Of a stretch of DNA of 64,000 nt, positions 50,042 to 62,713 are shown in pieces (position 1 is the stretch's first letter; the number at the start of each line of letters is the position of its first letter). The notes below the pieces were generated by a model. That model was not told where the DNA came from. It did not search any database and saw only the letters and a list, made by a program, of their open reading frames with translations. The translations under genes were made by a program, and so were the position numbers. This DNA is from Spongilla lacustris (taxonomy: Eukaryota > Porifera > Demospongiae > Spongillida > Spongillidae). Location of the stretch: NCBI GenBank assembly GCA_949361645.1, contig OX442431.1, positions 650,947 to 714,946 on the forward strand, in the 5' to 3' direction.

Positions 50042-50733
50042 ATAAATTTACTGCAAGGTTTGATTTGTTTTTGATTTTTGTGAGTGAGTTATGCTTGACA
50101 CAGATTAAAAAATCTTTACCTTCCTTAACCTGATTATTTTTTAAAAAGTAGCCCAAGTGATTGTATCAGCATAAAACTTTAAACATGTAAACCCTAGCTT
50201 GTGGTTAGCTATACTTCCTATTTCTCCCAAATACTGGATGTGTCATGTTTGTTTAAAAATGCCCTCATGTCAGTCACGAAGATCTATATACTATCTCTGA
50301 GTAGAGTGATTGGAAATACAGGCTGGTGTCATGGAAATTTTTATCTGTCCAGATATCATTACGCTGGGGAATAAACAATCCCCCTTATACTAATACTATC
50401 ATTGTACACAAATCAAACAAAATAGCGAACACTGATGAGTGTGTGTGTTATCAATTTTACCCAAAATAAAAAAGTTTTGTGCCATGAAGCACTAACTGAT
50501 TGTGTAAACAAATGTGCTATGAAAATGGACTAACCTTTACATTGTGGACACTGCGGAATTGTAACGTTATTAAGGTTGGGTTATACTGTTATCCATCACT
50601 GAGGGCTCTAGGTAAGAATTTATTCTGTTTATTCAGTTCAGTCTGTCTAGATGTATGGTGTATGGTATACTTATTTAACGTTTTCAGTGTTGTGCTGGTA
50701 TGTGCTCCATTCGTAAGAATTACTGAAAAGGAT

Positions 50734-50822
50734 TGCCTTCACCTGGGGTGGAACCCATGACTATAATGCTCCACCACAACGCCCACACTGGCTAATCCAC
50801 TAGGCCAATCTGACACCCCCCT
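50734..50822 (-). repeat. tRNA-like segment (SINE head or tRNA relic)
   Basis: On the - strand, TGGCCTAGTGG fits a pol III A box and GGTTCCACCCC about 50 nt later approximates a B box (consensus GGTTCGANTCC). No complete cloverleaf, so it is not called a functional tRNA. Confidence 0.4.
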
Positions 50823-51065
50823 CCCTATTCTTTCAGGGTGTTATCATGTTAATTTTTGTTGTTATATACAATGTGTATAATGTGAATACAAAAGCTGTGC
50901 TGATGTTCCATGCAAGGACTCTGAGGACCAATATTTTACCCACTGCAAGTGTATTTAAATACTTTTGGATGATGCAATATCAAATATACGTTCTGCTGAA
51001 GATGCTACACCACATATGTATGTGCATTTGAGCCGGCTCACCATACATGTTCCTCAGTCCCTGCA

Positions 51066-51233
51066 TAGCCAGTTTTCTACTGATCTCTACTGAAAATACC
51101 TGATTCAGGTCTAACCTGAATCAGGTACATATTAACTGAAATATTTATTAACTCATGTCCCTGATTCAGGAGCTGTCTCTCAGACCTGATTCAGGTAATT
51201 TCGGTGATTCAGATCAGTAGAAAATTGGCAATG
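51066..51233. repeat. Foldback repeat with four CCTGATTCAGG units
   Basis: Outer arms TTTTCTACTGATC and GATCAGTAGAAAA are inverted. Inside are four copies of the near-palindrome CCTGA(A/T)TCAGG. Confidence 0.85.
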
Positions 51234-53674
51234 TATTGCGTCCATATTTCAACATTGATGTTAAAATATGAATTACAGTATTCACTGTACAAGGGGTGTG
51301 GTGATCTATACAATGGTGCACAATCAAGTGTTGATTGGTCACATGCTAGCAATAGAGTGTGAAAAGAACATAATACAAACATATGTAGGCTGTGCAGAAA
51401 TGAGGGGCATTCCGATTTGCTGGAATCTTATTTGGCTGTGATCAGATAAGCATTATCATAAGATGGCACTGAATCAGTGTAGTGGTCAATATTTTATCAC
51501 ACTCTGTCATTTCCAACTAATAAATTGAAGTGATTTAATTAATTTCGCAAGGTGGGGGAAGAGGTAATCACACCTACCCTCCTCCCCATTCTGCCGCTGC
51601 TAATAAAAAATGTTTTACATTGTAATATTTAATTGATGGCTCATGTAACAAGGCTGTGCATAACAGTGTGCATATTAAAGTGTATATGGTATCATAATCT
51701 ACGTATATAAAAAAAATCATATTAGTTTAGTATTTCTATTTTTCTCCCTTTAGATACTGTCTGTATGAGCCTGTAATGATAGTGTACAGGGTACATACAA
51801 ATGTAAATCCCCTGGCTTCATAACAATAGCTCATTACTTTGTGCAGTTAAATGGTGCCTTCAATAAAATCATTCTCTGTCAGTCTAACTCAAAAGCTGCT
51901 CACACGTCCCAGGCCCTAGTTTTATATTAAATTACGGGGGTGAGAAATAAATTTTATTTTCCATGGCTATCACATAAAGTTCTAGTGAAGCAATAGCTAA
52001 GGTTTGGCACAAATGCTTAATGTCCAGTTCATGTGGTAGGACCTCAGAGTTCTGGAACTTATCAATTGCTGCATGAAGTATGTATGCATGAAAAAGTGCA
52101 CATGCTGTTAGTACCGTGGATTGTTGAGTAAAAATCAATGGTTGTGCATGATGTATTCCTTCAGTATGTTGAGAGAAGCTTTCTTAGTAGCGGAGTCAAG
52201 TGAAGAAGAGAAGTGGTGCCTGAGTATTCCCAGTTATGTGTGTGACCAACCCCAGCAGCTCCTCCCCCTCCTCCTCCCCTTCCTCTACCAGGCACCTGGC
52301 CCAACTCTGCTGGACCCACTGGTGCCCGCTTTAGTGCTGCCAGCCCTGACTAGAAGACTGCTGGTCCCCATTCTGCCCCCTGCTCCAGCACTGCTGGCCC
52401 AACCAGGAGGACTGCCAGGGCCTCTGTCCTAGCTGCACTGTGGCCAGGACATGGACCTCACGCAGATGTCGGGGGGGGGGGAGGGGGGGGGGGGGGGGGG
52501 GGCTACACAAGTGTCTTTTATTTACTCTAAAAACACACTAGTATATTATAACTAAATATAGTAAGCATTTACATGTGTTTTAAATATGTTTACATCATCT
52601 ACATGCATGGTCTAGTATAGTGTGGTACATTTACGCGATTAATAAAAAAAATAGTTAAACAAGATTGAGCATGACCCTTGTCCGGACAAATGTGAGGGCT
52701 CTTCTTTCAAGGACCACCTCAGATGCAGGCTACTGATATATTATTTAGTGTACATGTATGTGGTTTGAACTGTTAAATAAATATTAAATCTTTAATTAAT
52801 ATAAGAATTGGTGATGTAGGATTTTTATGCACCCATTGAGTAGGACAGACCAAAACAAAGGATTACTGAAGTTCTGTAACATTATCACCAATGCTGCAGC
52901 TCCTTCACCAGGTCAGGACCCTCACATGGCCTATATGGACCTTCCCAGACAGCCCTAAATTGGTGGTTGGGCATGGACATCACCGTACCATTACATCATG
53001 CTATAAACCCATTTATTTATTTTTCGATGGACAATGATCCCCAAGTGCTCAGAACTTGGGTGGGTCTGCATACCACTAGCAGTAGAGATGTGTGCTGAAG
53101 CTAATAACACCTCGTCTTGCCATTCTCATGCAGTGCACCAAGTCACAGGCCAGAACTATCCTTTATGGCATACTCAGCCTCACCTTGGCATGCTGTCAAG
53201 AGCTGGGCTTCAAGGACATCACCTTTTGTTATACGTACATTTGTTAAAAGATCACAAATTACCGACCACGTCAGAATTGCTTGGGTTACATAATACATGT
53301 AGAATCTAAATAATCCATGGTTCCATCTATATAGTGGAGATGAATTTTTTTTTTGACATCAAACCACCCGACTCATGATTGGATGGAATGCTCCCTAGCA
53401 GGTGGTCTACTATTAAATACTTCACTACAATATGCAGGTACCTGGCTACGCCGACTACCGGTAGTAGAAGCATGATTCGATTGACATGTACACGTGCAAT
53501 GCATCTACTAATAGAAAATGAAGGTCCTTTTGCAGACGTCGCAACACACGGACTAGCGCTATCTTTTATAAATCTTGGCAGTTGTGTTATCTGGTTATGA
53601 GTTGAATAATTATTCTTTTAAAACTTATCTAAACTTTTGGAAACGTGCGTCATATAGAATCAGTGGCAAGCATT

Positions 53675-56600
53675 ATGCAGGTAAGGTGAGCGTAACTTGT
53701 CATTGTGGGACGTTTGCAACTGGCGCTTCGTAATCTTAACTCGTTAGTGAAAGAATAGAAAGTGCGTTTCGACATCAACCAACCACACGGAATGTCTGCA
53801 GTGTGTGCGTATATGCGGAGATAGGCCTAAATTATCTCTGGTGTGCGTTTGTGTGTGTAACAATTTGTGAGTGTGTGTGGGGGGAATGATTTGCTAATTA
53901 GATGATAATACGCTTGAACGACAAATCAAATATTTTGTTGTCGCCGACGCGAGGGCGGTTATTCGATCGACATGACGGAATAAACAGCCGTCCTTCATTG
54001 TAAAAAAGAGGTTGTATAGAATAACCCCCCCTCCCCTCATCCAAATAAATCAACGACTTATTAACAGTATACTAGTCTAGTAATGTGCAAACTAACATGC
54101 CTTAGCCTTAGAAATAAACGTTTACATGTAGCTTGATTCTAGTCTCGTACCCAGACCCAAACGTACGTAAGCATTATCGCTTACAGTATAATACAGCGTA
54201 CATAGGGTCTGGCCAACAAGTCGAAGTAAGTTGTTCTTGGGAATGTAATTGGAATGTTCGATAATTAGGGTTGTCATAGCAACGGCTACGTCATCACGAT
54301 AAAACGTGAGGTTTGTTTAAGCAGATCTGTCTTGCTTGAGCTACGGAGAGAAAAGGCTACCACCGCAATGATACTCTCAGAGTGGTGAACGCGATGGGCT
54401 GGAAAGCGATTCACGACAGATTTTAGACGTACTTTGTAATGACTCTTTCCATATTGAAATGGCTTTCCCTTCGTTTTAGACACGTGTCCATATATCAGAA
54501 CCTTAGCCGCGCACGCACGATCAAGCACCAGGCTCCTCTCTGTAGTGTGGAATGCTATTGGAATCTAATTACCGTGACGTCACGCGGGCTCTCGATTCTG
54601 ATTGGAGCGCCAACATTCCGGCGCACCAGAACAACTTCGATCGACTTGTTGGCCAGACCCTCTGTACGTGATGTTATACTGTAAGCGATCATCATCGTTA
54701 CGTACATTTGGGTCTGGGTACGAGACTAGCTTGATTCACCCACTTGAGATACGACTTTAACCCTCTGTCGTGATTAGAGATAAGCGAAGCCGCTGGGCTT
54801 GTTATGGGTAAGTTTACATAGTAAGCCCTAAGCCCTGAAGATTTGTAAACTTACCTGTAACCCTCAAACCTAAAAAGTCCCAGTGGCTTCGCTTGAATCT
54901 ACCTTACGGGAGCCCGCTAATCGCGATAGTGGGTGAAAGTCGTGCCCGCTAATCACGATAAGGGGTGAATCCAAGCTACATGTTTATTTATATGCAATCA
55001 ACTGGAAAACCTGCTAGTTTGCACATTACATGTGTACTGTTAATAAGTAGTTGGATGAATTATAAGTACTACAACCCAAAAGATATGTGATATGCATTAT
55101 AGTGGACACCTGTTGTGTGGTTTTAGAACAACTATTAATTGAACTCCTAATCATGACACTTTGTGGGGGTGCCCCATGGAATAGTGATGCTATATAACTG
55201 GGTGTCTTTTGAAGTGATTGTGATAATATTGTACCCTGATAATATTGTACCCTTTTTTGGTAGGACTTTGGTAACGATTCAAGCTCGGACAATGATTCTG
55301 TTTGCAGCACAGAGATACCTGCTGAAGTGAAAGACTCCTGCACACTGTATGTAGGTAAAGGGTTTCCTTCTTATATCAGAGAACAGCAGATTCGTGAGCA
55401 CTTTGCTGCCCGCGGGTTTGGAGCCTTTATCACCAACGTTGTGGTGCCCATTGACAAGGCCAGTGGAAGCACAAAGGGCTTTGGTTTTGTGACCTTCATC
55501 TCTTCCAAGGCTGCAGAAGATGCGATATCAATTGTCAATGGAACCTCCATCCTTGAAAAATACAAGGTACATGCAGAGACTTATAAAAGGAAAAAGAAAC
55601 CACAGCACCCTAGAAAGAAACCACAAGTGCCTAACCCACCTTATGGAGGACCACAAGGGGTACGTAACCTACCTTATGGAGGAACACAAGGGGTGCCTAA
55701 CCCACCTTATGGAGGACCACAAGGGGTGCCTAACCAACCTTATGGAGGGCTGCAAGGGGTGCCTAACCCACCTTATGGAGGACCACAAGGGGTGCCTAAC
55801 CAACCTTATGGAGGGCCGCAAGGGGTGCCTAACCAACCTTATGGAGGACCGCAAGGGGTACCTAACCCACCTTATGGAGGGCCACAAGGGGTGCCTAACC
55901 AACCTTATGGAGGACCGCAAGGGGTACCTAACCCACCTTATGGAGGACCGCAAGGGGTACCTAACCCACCTTATGGAGGACCACGAGGGGTGCCTAACCA
56001 ACCTTATGGAGGACCGCAGGGGGTGCCTAACCCACCTTATGGAGGGCCACAAGGGGTGCCTAACCCAACCTCCACTGTTGGCAATCCCAGTGGTACTCAA
56101 TTAGGGCAGGGGGTAATTGATGTTTATGTTGGCAGTGATATTCCAAATCACATTAAAAACGATCACATCAGAGCTCATTTCAAGGACTATGAAGCCTTCA
56201 TCACTAATGCCATGGTGATGCGTGACCCCCAGACCAAGAAGACCAAAGGGTATGCCATAGTCACCTTTTCTTCTGTGGATGCTGCACATGATGCAATTCG
56301 GAAACTGAATGGTTCCCTGCTTCATGGTAAATTTCTTCTCGTAGTGGAAGAGGCTCAAAAGCACTCTGTAAATGATGTGGTATCCATGGTGACCACCCCT
56401 GCTGATGGGCAGGTCCCACCTGTAGTGTCAAGTCAAACTTCAGCCAGTATTATAATTAGTAATCTGCCCAGCAGTGTGAGTGAAGAGTCTATCGGTCTCC
56501 TTCTTGGCGGTATTCAGCACAAGAGCTGTCACATTGATTCAGAAGCAAGCAAAGCTGTGCTGGAGCTTTTCAGTGTTGATGATGCAAGGGCAGCCGTCAG

Positions 56601-59600
56601 TAAACTGGATGGCATGATATTTTTAGGACAGGTAATTAGTGTGTCTGTTGAGAAACCCCCTGGACCTGGTAAGCAAAGAGGTGGCAAACCTAGATCTGCC
56701 AAAGGAGAGGTAGGGAAATGTAGTAGTACTGTGTACATTTATTTATTTTGTTTACTTGACAGCAGTCCAGATATCATCCAGGAGGACAAGGTGCTGATCC
56801 ATCACTGTCTGCAACAGGACCACACCCACCTTATGGAGGACCACAAGGGATGGCATTTGACACTAACACATCAGAGCTAGGTAAGCTGAAATTTAGGGTG
56901 CTCTGGTTCATTAGCGTTAGCTGCTAATAATCTTTTGAAGAGACATGGTCATGGTCATGGTTTCAGAGCTAGCAGTTATCCAATTGTTGTCAAATGGACT
57001 ATTTCATTTTCAAGAAAATACTTGGGTACATGGGGAATTCTATTTTAGAGTTGATCTGTTTTCGTTCAAATTTACGCTTATGAACTAATTATGCCTATAA
57101 TCAAAACTATCATTAATGTAATGGCCAATTAATGATAGATTGACCGCACGCCTACATGTAGGCGAAAAACGTGGTTTTAACCTACATGTAGGTATTACAT
57201 TGTGACCTCTGCTCCTCACATTGAATGGCGCATAAAACTTTCAGCTCTAATAATGTACCACTAAACCATTCGGCTTCATTTTTAATTCACTTCGGAGACT
57301 CTTAAACTATCGGCTCTGTAGATATTCGACCGAGATGGAGGAGAGTATAAAAATTGCCTACAATCTTGATGGCGGATGGCATAAAGGTTGGAAATCGCGT
57401 GCGTTTGGCGACAGGAGGTCAAAAAATAGCTGTCTAAACAATGAAAAAGCTTGTAAGCAAGGTTTTGGGAAAATTGGAACAACTTGAGTAAAAGAGGGGC
57501 GTTTCTGAACCAGAGTGTACGTAGTAGCTGGCGTTGTTTTCTGACGCCACCTTGCAAGTAGCCCTCTTTGCTGTACTAATTATGCTTATTTCAAGCGTTG
57601 GCTATTTGTTCATTGTTTGGAATAATGCGATTTGCAATGCCTACATGTAGGTTAACGCGCCTACATGTAGTGGTCGACCTATCGTTAAACAAGAACAAGA
57701 AAATGGCTAAAATGATGATAGCTGTAAATGTAAATGCTTAATACCATTGTGTTTGTGTGCTTAAAAAATTATCATTTGTGCATGTACGTGCAGAGCTGAT
57801 GTTGATGTGCATGTGTGTTGTTAACTTAATTAACCTTAATTAGGTATGCAAATGAATAATATGTCTCTTGGGAACCCTGGACCAGGAAGACAAAGAAAGG
57901 ACAATCCCAAAGCCACAAAGGGGCCTGGGGCCAAGGTAAGGAGGGTCATAAGCTGCTTTGTACATATGATGAGTACATATGGTTATTTATGTGACAACAG
58001 TCTAGGCGCCCTGGTCATAAGGTACCTTCATATGATACTGGGGCACAAGAATTCCCACCTTATCAGAACCCAGAAGTGTTAGGTAAGCTCTGATATGGCA
58101 ATGCAGACATCAATCTACAAATTTAAATTAAACACTCTACATGTCTTTAGTTGTGTATACTGTTCTAATAAGCACCTTTGTTGGAGCATAAAAATAAAAG
58201 GGATATGCCACCAGTGCCAGATCTAGCATAGCCTTGGGATGGGGGGGGGGGGGGGGGGGAGGCTGCTTACCCCCCCCCCCCCCCCCCTCTGCCCCCTCCC
58301 ATTCATATTATAAATGCCGCCCCTGGCATGAAATTACTGCACATCTAGATGCATGTGCACGCATTTAACTACATGTGATGCATCTCCCATTTCTGTTAAC
58401 CATTTTGTATACTTCACTGAGTTTATGGTATATATTTTGGGGAACTAAAATAGTTAGCTGTACTAAGGTATTACATTCTTGAGATGGAACTTCACTTAAT
58501 AACTGACAACTTTTGCCATTTTTTGTAGAAACAACTCAACAACCCCTGCCATCTCGCTCCATCTCACCATTTCATACGTCGTAAGTTTGTGGTACAAAAT
58601 AATTCCTTGGTGTAATTGTGGGGTCCAGGGACCCACTTTTGATATAGAAATTGTACATGTTTTCTTCACTCAAGGATTATACGATGTGATCATTTAAATG
58701 GTTTTGTTTACATATTAGTACTACATATACCATATTGTACTTAACCAGAGCAGAGACAATCTATATAGTATCTCTGGCAAGAGTACCTTCACCTTGCTCC
58801 CCCACCTCAGTGGTTTAAAAATATTTGGGTGTGTCCGAGCATCATACTGATAATTTAATTCCGCAGTTACATTACAATAGTGTCATTGAATATCCACAGG
58901 TAAACTGTTAACATCAATGCATTATTATTATTATTATTATTTTTGGTTAACAGGGATGAAATACCTCTTACTGCTGACCAGTGGAACCAGCTGCTTGTGG
59001 TTGATAGCCATGGAAACAACCTTTATAGTGAACTTACTCTGCCGTTCAAAGGCAACCCTAATATATCAATCCAGCCTGTGATGGACAAACAGGGTATCCT
59101 TCTAACCGGCACACCAGAAGCAGTGCAGGCAGCAAAGGAGCACATTGGCAGAGCACTGGAGAAGCAGCTCTCTGTTGATAAGTATGCTCCATCTGGGTGC
59201 ACATAAACATGCAGAGTGTAAGGGTGAGGGTGGGGCTTAGGTGTGATAGTATTCTATAAATCACGTCTTGCCCCATGTCATTGTCAATTGTACCGTATGT
59301 TTTATGCAATATTACAGAATCGTCCAGAACTAAAACTAATTTAAATAGTGCATTTAGACTTGGTGTGGTGGGTGAGATCTGGATTCATTTATGCTATTTT
59401 CTTCAGAGGCAGTGTGTGTCTGTAATGTGTATATGGATAGGGATAGTCAGTTCATTGTACTTTAAATTTATCCCTTATGCAGGAACATGTTGGCTGTCTT
59501 GATACAACTGTGTCCAAACCTGCATTCTGAGATACAAAAGAAATACTCTGTCACAATTGCTGGTTATGAACAAGGTTCCAATACCATCAGTTTCAGCAGC

Positions 59601-62600
59601 GGATCTTCTCCCGCTGTTAGATGTGCACGTCAGATGTTTCAGGAGAGGTTGCAGCAGGTGGCTGTTGACGATATTCCCCTTCCTTGTGTTGAACTGGTCA
59701 CCTCAGCCAAGAAGAGGCTGGAGAGGGAAGGGATACAGGTGGTGGTCATAGAAGATGGGACGGCCCTTCAGATTTGCTCGCTAGGAAGGGAAGAGCTGGA
59801 GCGGGCTCTAATTATAGTTAGAGGGAAGCCATTTGAGGACAGCGTTGAAATACCGCCCACTGCTGCAGAAAACATATCACGTGACAGAAGCAACCTCCAA
59901 GAGAGCTTTGCTGTGCACATTAATGTAAGTGGAGGCACAGTTTTTATAAGAGGGTTTGTGAAGGAGGACGTCGGTGCTACCTGCCAGTGTGTTAGAAAAA
60001 TGATAGCAAGTGCATTGATCAAGAGGGAACCATTGAGCTGCACTCCTGAGCAACACGTATACTTGGGCAAGGTCCTTATCAATGAGCCTACAAAGCAAGG
60101 GAAGGCGCTAGTGTTGTCACTTTCTGCTGAGGTGACTTTTGTTAAAGGTAAGATATCTTTGGTTGGTAGTCCTGAGGCTGTACAACAATCACGTGAAGAA
60201 ATACTACGAAGTGATATCTTCTCCAGACTGAGGCTTTGGAAGACATTTGCATTCACCAGTAGCATTGCCTTCATTTCACAAATTGAACAGTTCGTTCTTA
60301 AGCAGCTTGAAGATAAATTGGACTGTGCCTACTATGTTCCAGCTGATACACAACGGAAACCAGCATGTAAAAAAGGAGCTCCAATGACTAAGGAGAACAA
60401 AGGCTTCTCAATAACAGTGTTCAGTGGGACTCCAGACCACTTCAGTCAGATTTGTGCACAGCTGGAGGTAAGTCTTGTACATGTGCCACAGTGATCCAAG
60501 TTACGTGTATCAATTTATCACTTCCATATTAGGGCATCTCTCCTTGCTCTAAGCACCACCCACTCAGACAAGGAGCTACTGACCTTGCTGTTACCATAGC
60601 GAGGGAAATGGAAGCCAAGTACAGGGCCAGAGTGAAGGTTAAGACACAAGGAAAAGGTTTAGTGGTCATCCATGCCCTCAATGACAGTGATGCTCAGGAA
60701 TGCTGGGCTGCGATGGAGGAAAGCATAAACTCAAAACTGGTGATTGGGAAATGTATCAGATTGGCACAGAATCAAGTACTCTATCTTGAAATTAAACACA
60801 AAAAGAAGTTGGACAACATGAAGACAAGCTGTGAGTCAATGTTTGTACCTAGCATCAGATTTCTTAGCAATGAGGTACCGTTGGTTAAGCTCAGGGGTAC
60901 AGTAAGTCAGGTGGCTACTGTTGAAGAGCAACTGAGTGAATTACTAGACGGGTTTGTGGAGGAAGAGTTTGAAGTAAACACCACTATGTACAAGATGTGG
61001 TCAAAGCGATGGAGGCAACTGAGGGAAGATTGGGATGGCATTGTCCTTCTATTTGACCAGAAGGCACCAGACCAAAGTAAAAAGCCTTTCAATCCATCAG
61101 ATGTTACAACTGTATCGTTTATGGTATGCGGGTGTGACCTGGAAGGTATTCAAAGAGTTAAGAACATGATCCTTACACAAGAGAGTGGTGACTCTGTTCA
61201 GACCAAGACTCTTGAGTTACCACCAAATGGTGCTGTGGCTCTTTTCAAGGGACAGAAACAGCTTGATACTGAAAACATAGTAGCTGAGATGGACAACATC
61301 GACAAGGCATCCAATACGGTCACCATCATCTCACCCCAAATGGCCTCGGATGACATAATTAAGATGGAGAAGGTCATTCTGTCCTATGTAGGTGACCACA
61401 GTCTGAAGACAGAGACAGTGACCTTGACTGACCCTATTATAGGCCTCATCCTGACAGCTCGCAAGTACAGGTACGGCGATCAGCTCAAGGACATTACTAA
61501 ACCTTGCAATGTGACGCCTGTTATTCCAAAGTACCCATGTGGTGAACTCACTCTCATTGGAAGCCAATCAGAAGTAGAAAGTGCTATGTTGGGTGTGCAG
61601 GATATCATGAAAAACATAATGGCAATTATTGGCCAGATTGCCGTACCTATTAACAGTCGATTTGCTTCTATTCTCAATAGCAAAGTATTTTGTTCACAAC
61701 TACAAGCAGAACTTTGTGTAGTATGTACACCACCTCAAGGGGAAATAGACTCTTCACAAACTATTGCTATGACATCATCTGATTCCATTTATACCTTAAA
61801 GGGACCACAAGATAGTCTGGAAGTTGCTAAGGACAGAATATTAAAACGGTTAGATAGCTTGTTCATCTCCAAAGTTATTCCAATGCCATTTGGTGAGTGC
61901 AGTGCTCTCGTAAGAAAGCTACAGGAGATAGCTCAGAGGCGCAGCGTGTCCATTTATATTGAAGAACAGGTGCCAAAGCCTGGAGGGAAAGGTGGAAAGT
62001 TATTAAAGCTAGAGGGTGCAAAACAAGCTGTCGAAAAGGTCTGCAATCAAGTGCAGGAAGAAATAATTAACTATCAAGCATCAGCTGAAGATGCAAACTT
62101 ACCTCCTGAATGGCAAAAACCTCAATCCAAGACCACAGAGCTATTTCATCTCACTGATGGAACAGAATTGAGTAAAGTTGCTGGCAGGTTTCTACAAACC
62201 ATGCCCCAAGCTAGGATCGCCTCTGTCCAGCGTATTCAGAACACATGGCTTTGGGATAGGTATGTCAAACACAGAGAGAGACTCCAGCTTAAGAACGGTG
62301 GGGTGGTGAATGAGATAGAGCTGTTCCATGGCACACGCAATAATGATCCCAAGCTGATCTATGACAGTGAGGATGGCTTTGACATGAGATACAGTGCCCA
62401 GGGGATGTGGGGTGTGGCCAACTACTTTGCTGTCAATGCCAGTTATTCTCACAACTATGCTCATGTGAATACTACAACAAGGCTTAGGGAAATGTTTCTG
62501 GTGAAGGTCCTTACAGGAGACAGCTATAATTGTGCTCCAAATTCCTCCCTTCGAATGCCCCCTCCCAAGCCATCTGTAGTACCAAGCAGTCAGCTCCAGT

Positions 62601-62713
62601 TTGGTCAAATGAAGTACGACACAGTGACAGGCACTACCAATGGTTCCCAAGTGTATATGGCATATGATAATGAGAAGGCCTACCCTGCTTACGTGATACA
62701 ATACCATATTTAA
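53675..62713 (+). CDS. Gene D: RRM-PPYGG-KH-like PARP10/14-type ADP-ribosyltransferase
   Basis: Exons 53675-53680, 55264-56709, 56763-56880, 57844-57935, 58001-58082, 58529-58580, 58954-59181, 59483-60467, 60533-62713; phases agree, 1729 aa. RRM1 about 28-110 (LYVGKGF, KGFGFVTF), PPYGG array about 124-266, RRM2 about 287-370, RRM3 about 396-465. From about 690 to 1530 repeated KH-like modules (TGTPEAVQAAKEHI, VGSPEAVQQSREEI, KGPQDSLEVAKDRI) resemble PARP14. Catalytic domain about 1540-1729: HGTRNNDPK with His1602, YFAVNASYS with Tyr1641, MFLVKVLTGD, YDNEKAYPAYVIQY. A valine (about 1724) appears to sit where polymerising PARPs have glutamate, so mono-ADP-ribosylation is expected (inference). 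No macrodomain or WWE is seen. A two-codon first exon and homologous promoter tie it to gene A upstream. Confidence 0.88.
54058..55046. mobile_element. Palindromic element in intron 1, split by a second insertion
   Basis: Outer ends TTATTAACAGTA and TACTGTTAATAA. Arms continue through TAATGTGCAAACTA/TAGTTTGCACATTA and ACATGTAGCTT/AAGCTACATGT to an inner hairpin (AAGCGAAGCC at about 54783 against GGCTTCGCTT at about 54885). The element at 54140-54728 is inserted in its left arm; without it the palindrome is about 390 bp. Confidence 0.8.
54140..54728. mobile_element. Mutator-like MITE with 9-bp target duplication and captured SPRY sequence
   Basis: 589 bp. Inverted ends of about 95 bp, TAGTCTCGTACCCAGACCC at left and GGGTCTGGGTACGAGACTA at right, flanked by perfect 9-bp duplications GCTTGATTC (54131-54139 and 54729-54737). 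Long TIRs with 9-bp duplications are typical of Mutator-like elements. The interior on the - strand reads GHVSKTKGKPFQYGKSHYKV, close to GHVSVSTGKPFTYGKHYFEV of the SPRY gene at 20943-21848. Confidence 0.8.
55627..56055 (+). repeat. 33-bp coding minisatellite (PPYGGPQGVPN), thirteen units
   Basis: Thirteen 33-bp units between RRM1 and RRM2 of gene D, encoding VPN(P/Q)PYGGPQG variants. In frame, Pro/Gly/Tyr-rich and likely disordered. Gene A has shorter 21-bp PPYGGPH-type arrays. Confidence 0.97.
57130..57687. mobile_element. CCTACATGTAGG inverted-repeat element in gene D intron
   Basis: Ends TAATGATAGATTGACC and GGTCGACCTATCGTTA, each followed inward by two CCTACATGTAGG-type palindromes; about 558 bp. 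It occupies the same position relative to intron sequence as the element at 41148-46665 in gene A. Confidence 0.85.
58230..58330. repeat. Poly-G/poly-C hairpin repeat
   Basis: A G run of about 20 faces a C run of about 18 across GGCTGCTTA, with CCGCCCCTGGCA at the right end, in the intron 58083-58528. Looks like the G/C-tract MITE class. Confidence 0.6.

Larger units (their letters stand above)
48307..53674. other. Region between gene A and the PARP gene
   Basis: Contains the 1.6-kb inverted repeat (48423-50041), a tRNA-like/SINE-like segment (50734-50822), a CCTGATTCAGG foldback (51066-51233), a poly-G tract (about 52471-52501) and a promoter-like block homologous to that of gene A (53490-53674). 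A Pro/Leu-rich frame at 52121-52432 has no supporting feature. No gene assigned. Confidence 0.6.

Noticed and set aside
52121..52432. Pro/Leu-rich 103-codon frame
   Set aside because: Low-complexity CT-rich DNA, no splice context, no homologous exon in the RRM genes.
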